From Rhodospirillales bacterium (GTDB taxonomy: Bacteria; Pseudomonadota; Alphaproteobacteria; Geminicoccales; Geminicoccaceae): 34,203 bases of DNA. The position numbers and the translations under genes are program-made. The notes under the pieces are model-generated. The model saw only the letters and a program-made list of their open reading frames with translations. It did no database searches and was not told the DNA's origin. The DNA is taken from the NCBI GenBank assembly GCA_015490605.1, contig WFXL01000145.1, positions 1 to 34,203 on the forward strand, read 5' to 3'. Within the stretch, counting starts at the first letter, position 1, and every line of letters begins with the position of its first letter. Of this stretch, positions 1 through 7,390 are shown in pieces.

Positions 1-70
1 GGGCGATGACCTCCACATCCGTGGCTGCGGCGGCCGGCCGCCGCAGCCACGGATGTGGAGGTCATCGCCC
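1..70. repeat. Perfect 70-bp palindrome at the window edge
   Basis: Bases 1-35 are the exact reverse complement of bases 36-70, with the centre inside CGGCCGGCCG. Bases 36-70 continue aroA in frame, while bases 1-35 only repeat that segment in reverse. The likeliest explanation is a fold-back artefact at a contig end. A real terminal hairpin or inverted duplication is less likely because the turn falls inside a housekeeping gene. Confidence 0.95.
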
Positions 71-1176
71 CGCACCGTCACCTCCACCCCGGCGGCCCGG
101 AGCCCCTCGGCGATGGCGGCCAGGCGGTCGCTTTCCTTCACCCGCAACTCGGCGAGGCCGCGCATTACCGTCTCGCCCTCGGCACAGGCCGCCACCACCG
201 CGAGGATCGGATATTCGTCGATCATCGAGGGCGCCCGTGCCGCCGGCACCTCGACCCCGCGCAGCCGCGCACCCTCCACCCGCACATCCGCCACCGGCTC
301 GCCGCCGAGCTCGCGCCTCTGCTCGAGCGTAATCGCCGCCCCCATCTCCCGCAGCGTCACGAGCAGGCCGCTGCGCAGCGGGTTGACCGACACGTCCCGG
401 ATCCGCACATCCGAGCCCGCCAGCACCGCCGCTGCCGCCAGCGGAAAGGCGGCCGAGGAGGGATCGCCCGGCACCACGAAGGCCGTGGGCGTAAGTTCGG
501 CATCGCCGCGCACCGAGACCCGCTGGCGCCCGTCCGCCAGAGGCTCCACTTCCACCGTCGCGCCCATGGCCCGCAGCATGCGCTCGCTATGGTCGCGCGA
601 GGGGGCCGGCTCCACCACCGAGGTGATCCCCGGGGCGTGCAGACCCGCCAGCAGGATCGCCGACTTCACCTGGGCCGAGGCCACCGGGCTGGTCCAACTC
701 AGCGGCAACAGCCGCCCGGGCCCGCGGATGACCAGCGGCAGCCGCCCACCCTCGCGGGCATGGATCTCGGCGCCCATGGCCGCAAGTGGCGCCATCACCC
801 GGCCCATGGGCCGCCGCCTGAGCGAGGCATCGCCCGTGAGCACCGCCTGGAACGGGTGGCCCGCAAGCATGCCCATCAACAGCCGCGCCAGCGTGCCGGC
901 ATTGCCGCAGTCGATCACCTCTTCGGGCTCGGCCAGCCCGGCCACGCCGCAGCCGTGCACCACCCAGCGCCCCGGCCCTTCGCGCACCACCTCGACACCG
1001 AGGGCGCGTACCGCCGCCACGGTGGCGAGCACATCCTCCGCCTCGAGCAGGCCGCGGATGGTGGAGCGGCCGGCGGCGAGCGCCCCGAACAGCACGGCGC
1101 GATGGGAGATGGACTTGTCGCCCGGAACCCGCAGCGTCCCCCGCAGCGGGCCATGCGGCGCGGCACGGACACGCAC
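1..1176 (-). CDS. aroA: 3-phosphoshikimate 1-carboxyvinyltransferase (EPSP synthase), 3' end missing
   Basis: This cytoplasmic shikimate-pathway enzyme transfers enolpyruvate from PEP to shikimate-3-phosphate. Visible motifs run in family order: PGDKSISHR near the N-terminus, DCGNAGTLARLLMG, GDASLRRRPMG, SAQVKSAILLAG, RDHSERMLRAMGA and ELRVKESDRLAAIAEGL. The RxHxE and SAQxK strings point to the class II form. Genuine sequence ends at about base 36, after GDDLHIRGCGG. Below that the frame enters the mirrored arm of the palindrome and stops resembling the family, so about 60 C-terminal residues are absent. The GTG at 1176 is preferred because GAGGGG lies 10 bases upstream and it leaves a normal short leader before GPLRG; GTG at 1215 is an alternative. 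The gene diverges from the FYDLN-acid gene, a common alphaproteobacterial arrangement. Confidence 0.93.
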   Translation of the reverse strand, partial: MRVRAAPHGPLRGTLRVPGDKSISHRAVLFGALAAGRSTIRGLLEAEDVLATVAAVRALGVEVVREGPGRWVVHGCGVAGLAEPEEVIDCGNAGTLARLLMGMLAGHPFQAVLTGDASLRRRPMGRVMAPLAAMGAEIHAREGGRLPLVIRGPGRLLPLSWTSPVASAQVKSAILLAGLHAPGITSVVEPAPSRDHSERMLRAMGATVEVEPLADGRQRVSVRGDAELTPTAFVVPGDPSSAAFPLAAAAVLAGSDVRIRDVSVNPLRSGLLVTLREMGAAITLEQRRELGGEPVADVRVEGARLRGVEVPAARAPSMIDEYPILAVVAACAEGETVMRGLAELRVKESDRLAAIAEGLRAAGVEVTVRGDDLHIRGCGGRPPQPRMWRSSP

Positions 1177-1313
1177 CTCGACCGATCCCCTCTTGGAGCG
1201 GCCCCGGTGGTGCACGATTTTGGCGACGCCTTCAATGTGTCGCGCGCTTGCCGGGGCGGCGGGGGTGTGGCAATGCCCCGCACCGCCCCGTCCACCAGCA
1301 TGGGAGGTCGGCC

Positions 1314-1790
1314 GTGTCCAAGCCCGAATGGGGAACCAAGCGCACCTGCCCCGCCTGCGGGGCGCGCTTCTATGATCTGAACCGCGCCGAGATCGTCTGC
1401 CCTGCCTGCGGTGCGGCCTATGAGGAGAGCGAGGCGGCCCGCAGCCAGCGGCTCGCCGCCCTGGCCGAGGCCAAGGAGACCGCGGGCGAGGAAGGTGCGC
1501 TCGAGGAGCTCGCGGTGGATGACAAGGCGCTGGCGGAATCCCTCGAGGATGAGGAGCTCGAGGAGGAGGCCCTCGAGGACGAAGAGGAGGAGGTGGCGCC
1601 GGCGGCCGGCGACGACGAGGAGGAGGACGAGGGGCTGTTGCTGGAGGATGAGGAGCTGGAGGAGCAGATCGGCCTCGAGCGCCCCGACCTCGACGGCGAG
1701 GATGAGGAGGCTGAGGATGCCCTCGATCTCGAGGAGGACGAGGAGGACCTCGGCACCTATCTCGATGAGGACGACGAGGAGGAGCGCTGA
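1314..1790 (+). CDS. TIGR02300 / FYDLN-acid domain protein
   Basis: The 158-residue product begins with a zinc-ribbon-like module: CPACGARFYDLNR, then VCPACGAAY, giving two CxxC pairs around the FYDLN motif that names the family. The remaining residues, from about 50 onward, are an extremely Glu/Asp-rich, probably disordered tail ending in DEDDEEER. The biochemical function of the family is not established; DNA or RNA mimicry or chaperone-like binding would be speculation. GTG 1314 is chosen as start because GGGAGG lies 7 bases upstream and the protein then starts at the conserved SKPEWGTKRTCP. An upstream ATG at 1248 adds a non-conserved extension. The gene diverges from aroA and is followed 18 bases later by the acyltransferase gene. 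Confidence 0.9.
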   Translation: MSKPEWGTKRTCPACGARFYDLNRAEIVCPACGAAYEESEAARSQRLAALAEAKETAGEEGALEELAVDDKALAESLEDEELEEEALEDEEEEVAPAAGDDEEEDEGLLLEDEELEEQIGLERPDLDGEDEEAEDALDLEEDEEDLGTYLDEDDEEER

Positions 1791-1808
1791 ACCCGCGCCC
1801 GCCCATCC

Positions 1809-2777
1809 ATGGCCCACTCGCTGCTGTTCGGCCGCATCGCCCGCCATTGGCGCGGTTTTGCGCCGGTGGACCACACCCTGTGGGCCCTGGAGGCAGGCGT
1901 GCTCCATACCCTCTATGCCGCCACCGGGAACCTCGCGGTCGAACGCGCCTCGGCCCTGGGCGCGCGTGTGGGGGCGGCCCTCGGCCCGCGCCTGCGCAAA
2001 CACCGCCATGCCCGCGCCAACTACGCTTGCGCTTTCCCCGAGCGCACCCCGGCCGAACTCGAGGCGCTGGTGCGCGCCATGTGGACCCAGGCCGGCCGGG
2101 TGCTGGCAGAGTTCCCCCATGTGCCGGAGCTGGCGGTGGGCCGGCTGCGGGAGCGGGTGGAGATCGTCGATGGCGGCGGCCTCGAGCTGGTGTGCGACCA
2201 CCCGGGCGGGGTGCTGATGGTGGGCGCCCATCTCGGCAACTGGTACATGGCGCTGGCGCTCGCGCGCCGGCTCGGTGAGCGCCACCTCGCCATCTTCCGC
2301 GAACAGACCAACCCCTACATCGAGCGGCTGTTCGCCCGCTGGCGCCGGCGGCTGCCAGTGCGATTTGCCGCCGTCGGCGGGGCCGGCACGCTGCTTGCCC
2401 GCGAGCTTCGCGCCGGCCGGCGGGTGGGAGTGCTGCTGGACCAGCGCTACGACGGCGGTGAGCCCATCCCCTTCTTCGGCCGGCCGGCGCTCACCGCAAC
2501 TCCGCCGCTGCGGCTGGCCCTGCGGCTCGGGGCCCCGATCGTGCCGGTGGAAACCCGCCGGCTCGAGGGTGTGCACTTTCAGGTCATCGTCCACCCGCCC
2601 CTGATGCTCGAGGAAAGGTTGCCGGCGGCCGCGGGCGCGCGGGTGCTCGCCACCCGCCTCAACCGCATCTTTGAGGGCTGGATCCGCGCCGCCCCGGGCC
2701 AGTGGTTCTGCCTGAAGCGGCGCTTTCCCAAGGAAAGGAAAGGGGATGGCGGTGGTCCAGGCGGCCAATCCGATTGA
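1809..2777 (+). CDS. LpxL/HtrB-like lysophospholipid (lipid A) acyltransferase
   Basis: The 322-residue protein resembles the family that adds secondary acyl chains to lipid A precursors at the inner membrane. It has a hydrophobic N-terminus, a VGAHLGNWYMALA block at residues 138-150, the IFREQTNPYIERLF segment, the GVLLDQRYDGGEPIPFFG block and PIVPVETRR. The catalytic HX4(D/E) motif is altered: His141 is followed by LGNW and then Tyr146 where the acid should be. This may mean changed chemistry or an inactive paralogue. No strong ribosome-binding site is seen before ATG 1809, so coupling to the preceding gene is likely. The 3' end overlaps the ELM1 gene by 32 bases, implying co-transcription. 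Family assignment is solid; activity and acyl specificity are not. Confidence 0.82.
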   Translation: MAHSLLFGRIARHWRGFAPVDHTLWALEAGVLHTLYAATGNLAVERASALGARVGAALGPRLRKHRHARANYACAFPERTPAELEALVRAMWTQAGRVLAEFPHVPELAVGRLRERVEIVDGGGLELVCDHPGGVLMVGAHLGNWYMALALARRLGERHLAIFREQTNPYIERLFARWRRRLPVRFAAVGGAGTLLARELRAGRRVGVLLDQRYDGGEPIPFFGRPALTATPPLRLALRLGAPIVPVETRRLEGVHFQVIVHPPLMLEERLPAAAGARVLATRLNRIFEGWIRAAPGQWFCLKRRFPKERKGDGGGPGGQSD

Positions 2778-4017
2778 TCCCAAGGCCGACACCCATCCAG
2801 CGCCTGACGCCGATTTCCGCCCGCCGCGCACCTGGCTGATGATGGGCCACAAGGCGGGCGACAACAATCAGATCCTGGCGCTGGCGGAGGCGCTGGGCTG
2901 GCCGTTCGAGATCAAGCGGCTGGTCTATCGCCGCACCGAACTGCTCACCAATCTCCTGGCCGGCCCCAGCCTGCGCGGGCTTGTGCGCCAGCGCTCGAGC
3001 CCGCTGACCCCACCCTGGCCCGAGCTGGTGATCACCGCCGGCCGCCGCAACGAGCCGCTGGTGCGCTGGATCCAGCAGCAGGTGGGCGATCGCGGGCGCA
3101 TCAAGATCGTCCATGTGGGCCGGCCGTGGGCGCGCCATGAGTGCTTCGACCTCATCATCACCACCCCGCAGTACCGCCTTCCGCACAAACCCTGGATCCT
3201 CCACAACGAACTGCCGCTGCATCGGGTGCGCCCCGAACGCCTTGAGGCGGCAGCCGCCGCCCTGCGGCCGCGGCTTGAGGCACAGGGCCTGCGGCCGCCC
3301 TATGTGGCGGTGCTCATGGGCGGCCAGGCGGGGCCTTACAATTTCGACCGGGAGAATGGCGCGCTTCTGGGCTACTGGGCCTCGCGGGTGGCGGCCGAGC
3401 TCGGCGCAAGCCTGCTGGTGACCTCGAGCGCCCGCACTCCCGCCAAGGCGGTGGATGCGCTCGAACGCGAGCTCACCGTGCCCGCCCTGGTCTACCGCTG
3501 GCGTCCCGATGACCCGGACAATCCCTATTTCGGCATGCTGGGGCTGGCGGCGAGCCTGATCGTCACCTGCGACTCCATGTCCATGCTGGCGGAGGCCTGC
3601 TCCACCGGCAAGCCCGTGTTCGTCTTCGATCTCGCCCGCGGACGCGGCTCGCGGCGCCCGCCGCTGCCGGCCGACGGCCGCATTCGCAAACGCTCGCTCT
3701 GGGAGCGCCTGGCCGACTGGCATCCGCGGCCCGTGATCTATCGCCTCGGCATGCAGCTTGGGCCGCGGCGGCTTACGCGCGATGTGAGCCTCATTCACCG
3801 GCGCCAGGTGGAGCTGGGACGGGCGGTGTGGCTGGGCGATCCCTGGCCCGAGGGGCAGACGCCGCCCCCGCCGCGGGACCTGGAGCGGGCGGTGGCGGCG
3901 GTGCGGGCGCTGTTCGACGAACGCGGACGGCCGCGACCGCCGGCGCTGCCCGAGCTGGTGCCCATCTATCCGGGCGGCTCGCTGGTGCAGGAGCTGCGCG
4001 CGCGGCTGTTCCAGTAG
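2746..4017 (+). CDS. ELM1 family protein (DUF1022)
   Basis: The 423-residue protein matches the bacterial branch of the family named after plant mitochondrial fission factor ELM1, which has a glycosyltransferase-B-like layout. Typical segments are TWLMMGHKAGDNNQILALAE near residue 30, VHVGRPWARHECFDLIITTP, LMGGQAGPYNF, LLVTSSARTP and the C-terminal VTCDSMSMLAEACSTGKPV, a loop resembling donor-sugar sites of GT-B enzymes. A role in envelope polysaccharide or lipid A assembly is inferred from the adjoining, overlapping acyltransferase gene; no bacterial substrate is established. ATG 2746 has a strong AAGGAAAGG-type ribosome-binding site although it lies inside the previous gene. The gene ends 4 bases before the convergent SYLF gene. 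Confidence 0.85.
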   Translation: MAVVQAANPIDPKADTHPAPDADFRPPRTWLMMGHKAGDNNQILALAEALGWPFEIKRLVYRRTELLTNLLAGPSLRGLVRQRSSPLTPPWPELVITAGRRNEPLVRWIQQQVGDRGRIKIVHVGRPWARHECFDLIITTPQYRLPHKPWILHNELPLHRVRPERLEAAAAALRPRLEAQGLRPPYVAVLMGGQAGPYNFDRENGALLGYWASRVAAELGASLLVTSSARTPAKAVDALERELTVPALVYRWRPDDPDNPYFGMLGLAASLIVTCDSMSMLAEACSTGKPVFVFDLARGRGSRRPPLPADGRIRKRSLWERLADWHPRPVIYRLGMQLGPRRLTRDVSLIHRRQVELGRAVWLGDPWPEGQTPPPPRDLERAVAAVRALFDERGRPRPPALPELVPIYPGGSLVQELRARLFQ

Positions 4018-4021
4018 CCGC

Positions 4022-4711
4022 TCAAAAGCTCGTCAGTACGCGCCGCAGCGGCTCGGCCTGGGGATTGCTGACGTCCCCGCGCACCACCGCCTCCGGCGTC
4101 ACGGCGCGGCCGTAGTACTCGCGCAGATAGTCGGGGTCGATGGCCAGCACGGCCCCGTCGAAACTCATGCCGGCATAGAGGCCGATGTTCTTGGCGAAGA
4201 CATAGAGGTCCTCGCCGAGATTGGTGGTGGTGGCAGCGCCGATGCCGGCCCCCACCGGCCCCAGCGCGGCACTCGCATCGACGCCGATCTTGAATTCCGA
4301 CGAGAGGATCTTGTCGACGGCGCGGCGGTTCATAATGGTGATCACCAGATCGGTGGCCTGGCCGCCGATCTGCAGGCCGATGCTGCCACCGGCGAGGGTG
4401 AGGAAGACCGGGTCGCTCCAGCGCCCGCTTTGGGGATCGCGCACCACCAGCACGCCGCGGCCGAACTGGGCGCCGAGGATGAAGCCGCCGCGCAAAAGCC
4501 GCGGCACCACCACCACCCCATAGGCGTTGCGCACATAGACCCGCATCTGGCGGAACTCGGGATCATCCCGCATCTCCTCGAGGAGGATGCGGGCACGGTC
4601 CACCACCCGCGCCGCCTCGCCGGCGTGCGCCGGCGGCGACGTGAGCGTGGTGGCGGCTAACAGCGCAAGGGCGGCCATGACGGCCGCACGGCGACGCGAC
4701 AGGGGGCGCAT
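4022..4711 (-). CDS. YSC84/SYLF-domain lipid-binding protein, exported
   Basis: The 229-residue protein has a clear N-terminal signal peptide: RRR, a hydrophobic AVMAALALLAA core and an AHA cleavage region near residue 30. It is followed by a SYLF domain with the signature segments GVVVVPRLLRGGFILGAQFG, LTLAGGSIGLQIGGQATDLV and FKIGVDASAALGPVG. SYLF domains bind phosphoinositides in eukaryotes; the bacterial members are secreted or periplasmic proteins without a defined role. ATG 4711 is chosen because GGAGGAG lies 6 bases upstream; a GTG five codons earlier falls on that ribosome-binding site. It is convergent with the ELM1 gene and lies 65 bases downstream of spoVR on the same strand, so some read-through is possible. 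Confidence 0.88.
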   Translation of the reverse strand: MRPLSRRRAAVMAALALLAATTLTSPPAHAGEAARVVDRARILLEEMRDDPEFRQMRVYVRNAYGVVVVPRLLRGGFILGAQFGRGVLVVRDPQSGRWSDPVFLTLAGGSIGLQIGGQATDLVITIMNRRAVDKILSSEFKIGVDASAALGPVGAGIGAATTTNLGEDLYVFAKNIGLYAGMSFDGAVLAIDPDYLREYYGRAVTPEAVVRGDVSNPQAEPLRRVLTSF

Positions 4712-4776
4712 CTGGGTCTCCTCCACGCGGGCGCCCTCAACCTACGCCCTCAAGCCCGGGGTGCAAGCACCGCCTC

Positions 4777-6186
4777 TCAGTTGAGCAGCTTCGCATCGAA
4801 GCCGGATGCGGTCACCGACAGAAGCGCTCGCTTGCCGCGCAGGCGGGTCTCGAGATAGACATCATGCCCCCAGAGCTCCCGCACATAGCCCAGGGTCTTT
4901 TCCGCGTGAGTCATGTCCAGATCGCGCCCGTCGTGTTCGTGCACCAGATAGAGGGCGCGGCGGCCGCGATAGTCGGCGTCATGGATGCGGATCACCGGAA
5001 TGTTGCCGGTCCCCACCCGCCGCAGGAGCTCGCGCTTGACCTCCTCCCAATGGTCCTCGTCCGCCACCTTGGTCACCACCAGATGTTCGCCCCGCGGCCT
5101 GTAGGTGAACAGATCGAGCTCGCGCATGAGTTCCGGGGTGAGGAAGCGGCGCAGGAAGGAGACATCCCGGTCGACCTCGCGCACCTCGAACATCTTCTCC
5201 ACCCCGAAGCGCTGCTCGATGTCCCTCCAGACCACGAAGCCGATGTGATAAGGATTGAGGCTTCCGGGATGGGGGCACACCACCTGATTGTGGCGCACCA
5301 GGAACTCCAGATGGAGTGCCTGCGGCAGATCGAGACTGTGGAGGATACGGTGGTGCCAATAGCTGGCCCAACCTTCGTTCATGATCTTGGTCTCGATCTG
5401 GGGGATGAAGTAGCGCGCCTCCTCATCGACAATGGTGAGCAGGTCCTTCTGCCACTCCGCCAGCTGGGGATTGTGGTCGCGGATGAACAGCAGCAGGTCC
5501 TCGTCCGGCTCCAGCGGCAGCCGGTCGAGGTCGGGCTCCTCCGGCTCCTCGCGCCGGTGGATGGCGGCGAAGGGATCGGGCCTGGGGCGGTGGCGCTCCA
5601 GCAGCCGGCGCCGCTGTTCCGCGCGCGAGAGCCGGCGCAGGGCGAGATTGCGGCTGCGGTTGAAGGCCAGCGCATGGGCGGCATCCAGCACCCGTTCCAC
5701 CGCCTCGGCGCCGATGGAGGGGTCCTCGATGTAGGCGCGCACCCGATCCGCATGGGCCTTGAAGCGCGCGAGGGTCTGGCGGGCGTCGGTGGCCACGCGG
5801 AAATGGAAGTTGTTCTTGAAAAAGTCGTTGTGGCCGTAGACGTGGGCGATGGTGAGGATCTGCAGACATAGGCTGTTGTCCCGCATGAGATAGGCGAGAC
5901 AGGGATCGGAATTGATCACCAGTTCGTACGGCAGGCCCTGAACACCATAGTCGTACATGGTCTTGATCTGTTCGAAGGCCTTGCCGTAGCTCCAGTGGGG
6001 ATAGTGGGCCGGCATGCCGTGGTAGGCCATATAGCCCAGCATCGCCCGATGGTCGCAGATCTCGAACTCCTGCTCGTAGCAGTCGAGGCCGAATTCGGCC
6101 ACCTTTGCGCGGATGCGGGCGTCCCACGCCTCCAGTTCGGCCAGGGTCCATTCGCGCCCCTCACACCGCACCGCCACCTCGCTCAT
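4777..6186 (-). CDS. spoVR: SpoVR family protein
   Basis: The 469-residue protein is the full length of the SpoVR/YcgB family. Conserved blocks are FEICDHRAMLGYMAYHGMP, HWSYGKAFEQIKTMYDYGV, YELVINSDPCLAYLMRDN, HVYGHNDFFKNN, the NEGWASYWHHRILH region near residue 290, and HPGSLNPYHIGF. SpoVR was named from a Bacillus spore-cortex gene, but in proteobacteria it is nearly always linked to prkA and a DUF444 gene in stationary-phase or starvation responses, as here. Its ATG overlaps the stop of the DUF444 gene by 4 bases, so translation is probably coupled. The molecular activity is unknown. Confidence 0.95.
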   Translation of the reverse strand: MSEVAVRCEGREWTLAELEAWDARIRAKVAEFGLDCYEQEFEICDHRAMLGYMAYHGMPAHYPHWSYGKAFEQIKTMYDYGVQGLPYELVINSDPCLAYLMRDNSLCLQILTIAHVYGHNDFFKNNFHFRVATDARQTLARFKAHADRVRAYIEDPSIGAEAVERVLDAAHALAFNRSRNLALRRLSRAEQRRRLLERHRPRPDPFAAIHRREEPEEPDLDRLPLEPDEDLLLFIRDHNPQLAEWQKDLLTIVDEEARYFIPQIETKIMNEGWASYWHHRILHSLDLPQALHLEFLVRHNQVVCPHPGSLNPYHIGFVVWRDIEQRFGVEKMFEVREVDRDVSFLRRFLTPELMRELDLFTYRPRGEHLVVTKVADEDHWEEVKRELLRRVGTGNIPVIRIHDADYRGRRALYLVHEHDGRDLDMTHAEKTLGYVRELWGHDVYLETRLRGKRALLSVTASGFDAKLLN

Positions 6187-7373
6187 ACCCCCTCCGCCGG
6201 CTCGCGCTCGCGCGCCATGAAGGCCCGGAAGGCGGGCCAGATGTCCTCGCGGCGCTCGATCAGCACTGCCTGGAAGTTGTCCGCCCCGAGCTCGCGGAAG
6301 CGCTCCAGCATGGAGCTCTCATAATAGTGCGAGCCCATGGGCTTGATCTCGCCATAGCCGAACAGGTTGCACACCTGGCACAGCTCCCGCGCGGCCTGCA
6401 TGGCCTCGTCATTGTCGCTCTCGAAATTGTCGCCATCGGAGCAGTGGAAGGCGTAGATGTTCCAGTGGGCTGGATGGTAGCGGTCGTGGATGATCTCCAG
6501 TGCCTTGCGATAGCCCGAGGAGATCATCGTCCCGCCCGATTCGCCCCGGCGGAAGAATTCGTCCTCGGTGACCTCCTTGGCCTCGGTATGGTGGGCAATG
6601 AACACGATGTCGACGTTATTATACTTTGTGCAAACGAACTGGTACAGCAGAAAGAAGAAGCTCCGCGCGAGGTACTTCTTCAGCCGGTCCATCGACCCCG
6701 AGGTGTCCATGATGCAGATCACCACCGCATTGCTCTCCTCGCGCGGATCGGTGCGCAGGCGGCGGTAGACCAGATCGTCCCGGTGGAAGGGAAAGCGCGG
6801 CTCCTCCCCGCCCGGCGGCGCCAGGGCGGCGGTGCGGCCGGTGGCCACCTTGCGCTTGATGCGCTGAAGTGCGGTACGTCGGCGATCCAGATGCGCCCGC
6901 ACGCCCTGGCGGCGGTAGCCCTTCCGCCGCGCCACCCGCTCGGCGAGGACATTCTTGAGAATCTTGCGTTCGAGATCGGGCAGCTCGAGGTCCTCGAACA
7001 TGATGTCCACGAGTTCCTCGAGGGTGATCTCGGTCTCGTAGATGTCGCTGCCCGGCTGGTTGCCGGCCGGGCCGGGGCCACCCTGGCCCTGCTGGCCGGC
7101 GCGTCCCACCACCTGGCCGGGGCGGGTGTCGCCGCGCCCCTGCCCCACGCCGCCATCATTGTCGCCATAGACGAAGCGGTACTCCTTCACGCCCCGGATC
7201 GGCACCCGGATGATGCGGTCGCGATCGCGGCCGATGATGCTCTCCTCGGCGATGATGTCGGCGATATGGTCGCGGATCGCCCGCCGCAGCTTCTCCCGGT
7301 GGCGCTTGCGGTCACCGGCGCTGCGGTCGGAGCGGAGCGCATCGCTCTCGGAGAAGGGCCGGAAGACGGTCAC
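6183..7373 (-). CDS. YeaH/YhbH family protein (DUF444, VWA-like)
   Basis: The 396-residue middle gene of the prkA operon starts TVFRPFSESD, followed by a basic, charged segment (GDRKRHREKLRRAIRDHIAD) and a Gly-rich linker near residues 85-120. The C-terminal half is a von Willebrand A-like domain with the MIDAS string IMDTSGSMDRLKKYLARSFF. These proteins are thought to act with the PrkA kinase, but no substrate is settled. GTG 7373 is chosen because family members start at about this phrase and a G-rich ribosome-binding region (GAGGGGCGGGGG) lies in the 17-base gap after prkA. An earlier GTG at 7403 would overlap prkA. The 4-base overlap with spoVR suggests coupled translation. Confidence 0.93.
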   Translation of the reverse strand: MTVFRPFSESDALRSDRSAGDRKRHREKLRRAIRDHIADIIAEESIIGRDRDRIIRVPIRGVKEYRFVYGDNDGGVGQGRGDTRPGQVVGRAGQQGQGGPGPAGNQPGSDIYETEITLEELVDIMFEDLELPDLERKILKNVLAERVARRKGYRRQGVRAHLDRRRTALQRIKRKVATGRTAALAPPGGEEPRFPFHRDDLVYRRLRTDPREESNAVVICIMDTSGSMDRLKKYLARSFFFLLYQFVCTKYNNVDIVFIAHHTEAKEVTEDEFFRRGESGGTMISSGYRKALEIIHDRYHPAHWNIYAFHCSDGDNFESDNDEAMQAARELCQVCNLFGYGEIKPMGSHYYESSMLERFRELGADNFQAVLIERREDIWPAFRAFMAREREPAEGV

Positions 7374-7390
7374 CGCCGCACCCCCGCCCC

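Noticed and set aside
53-1380. Two overlapping long rightward frames opposite aroA
   Set aside because: They mirror aroA in the other strand; one even begins inside the edge palindrome.
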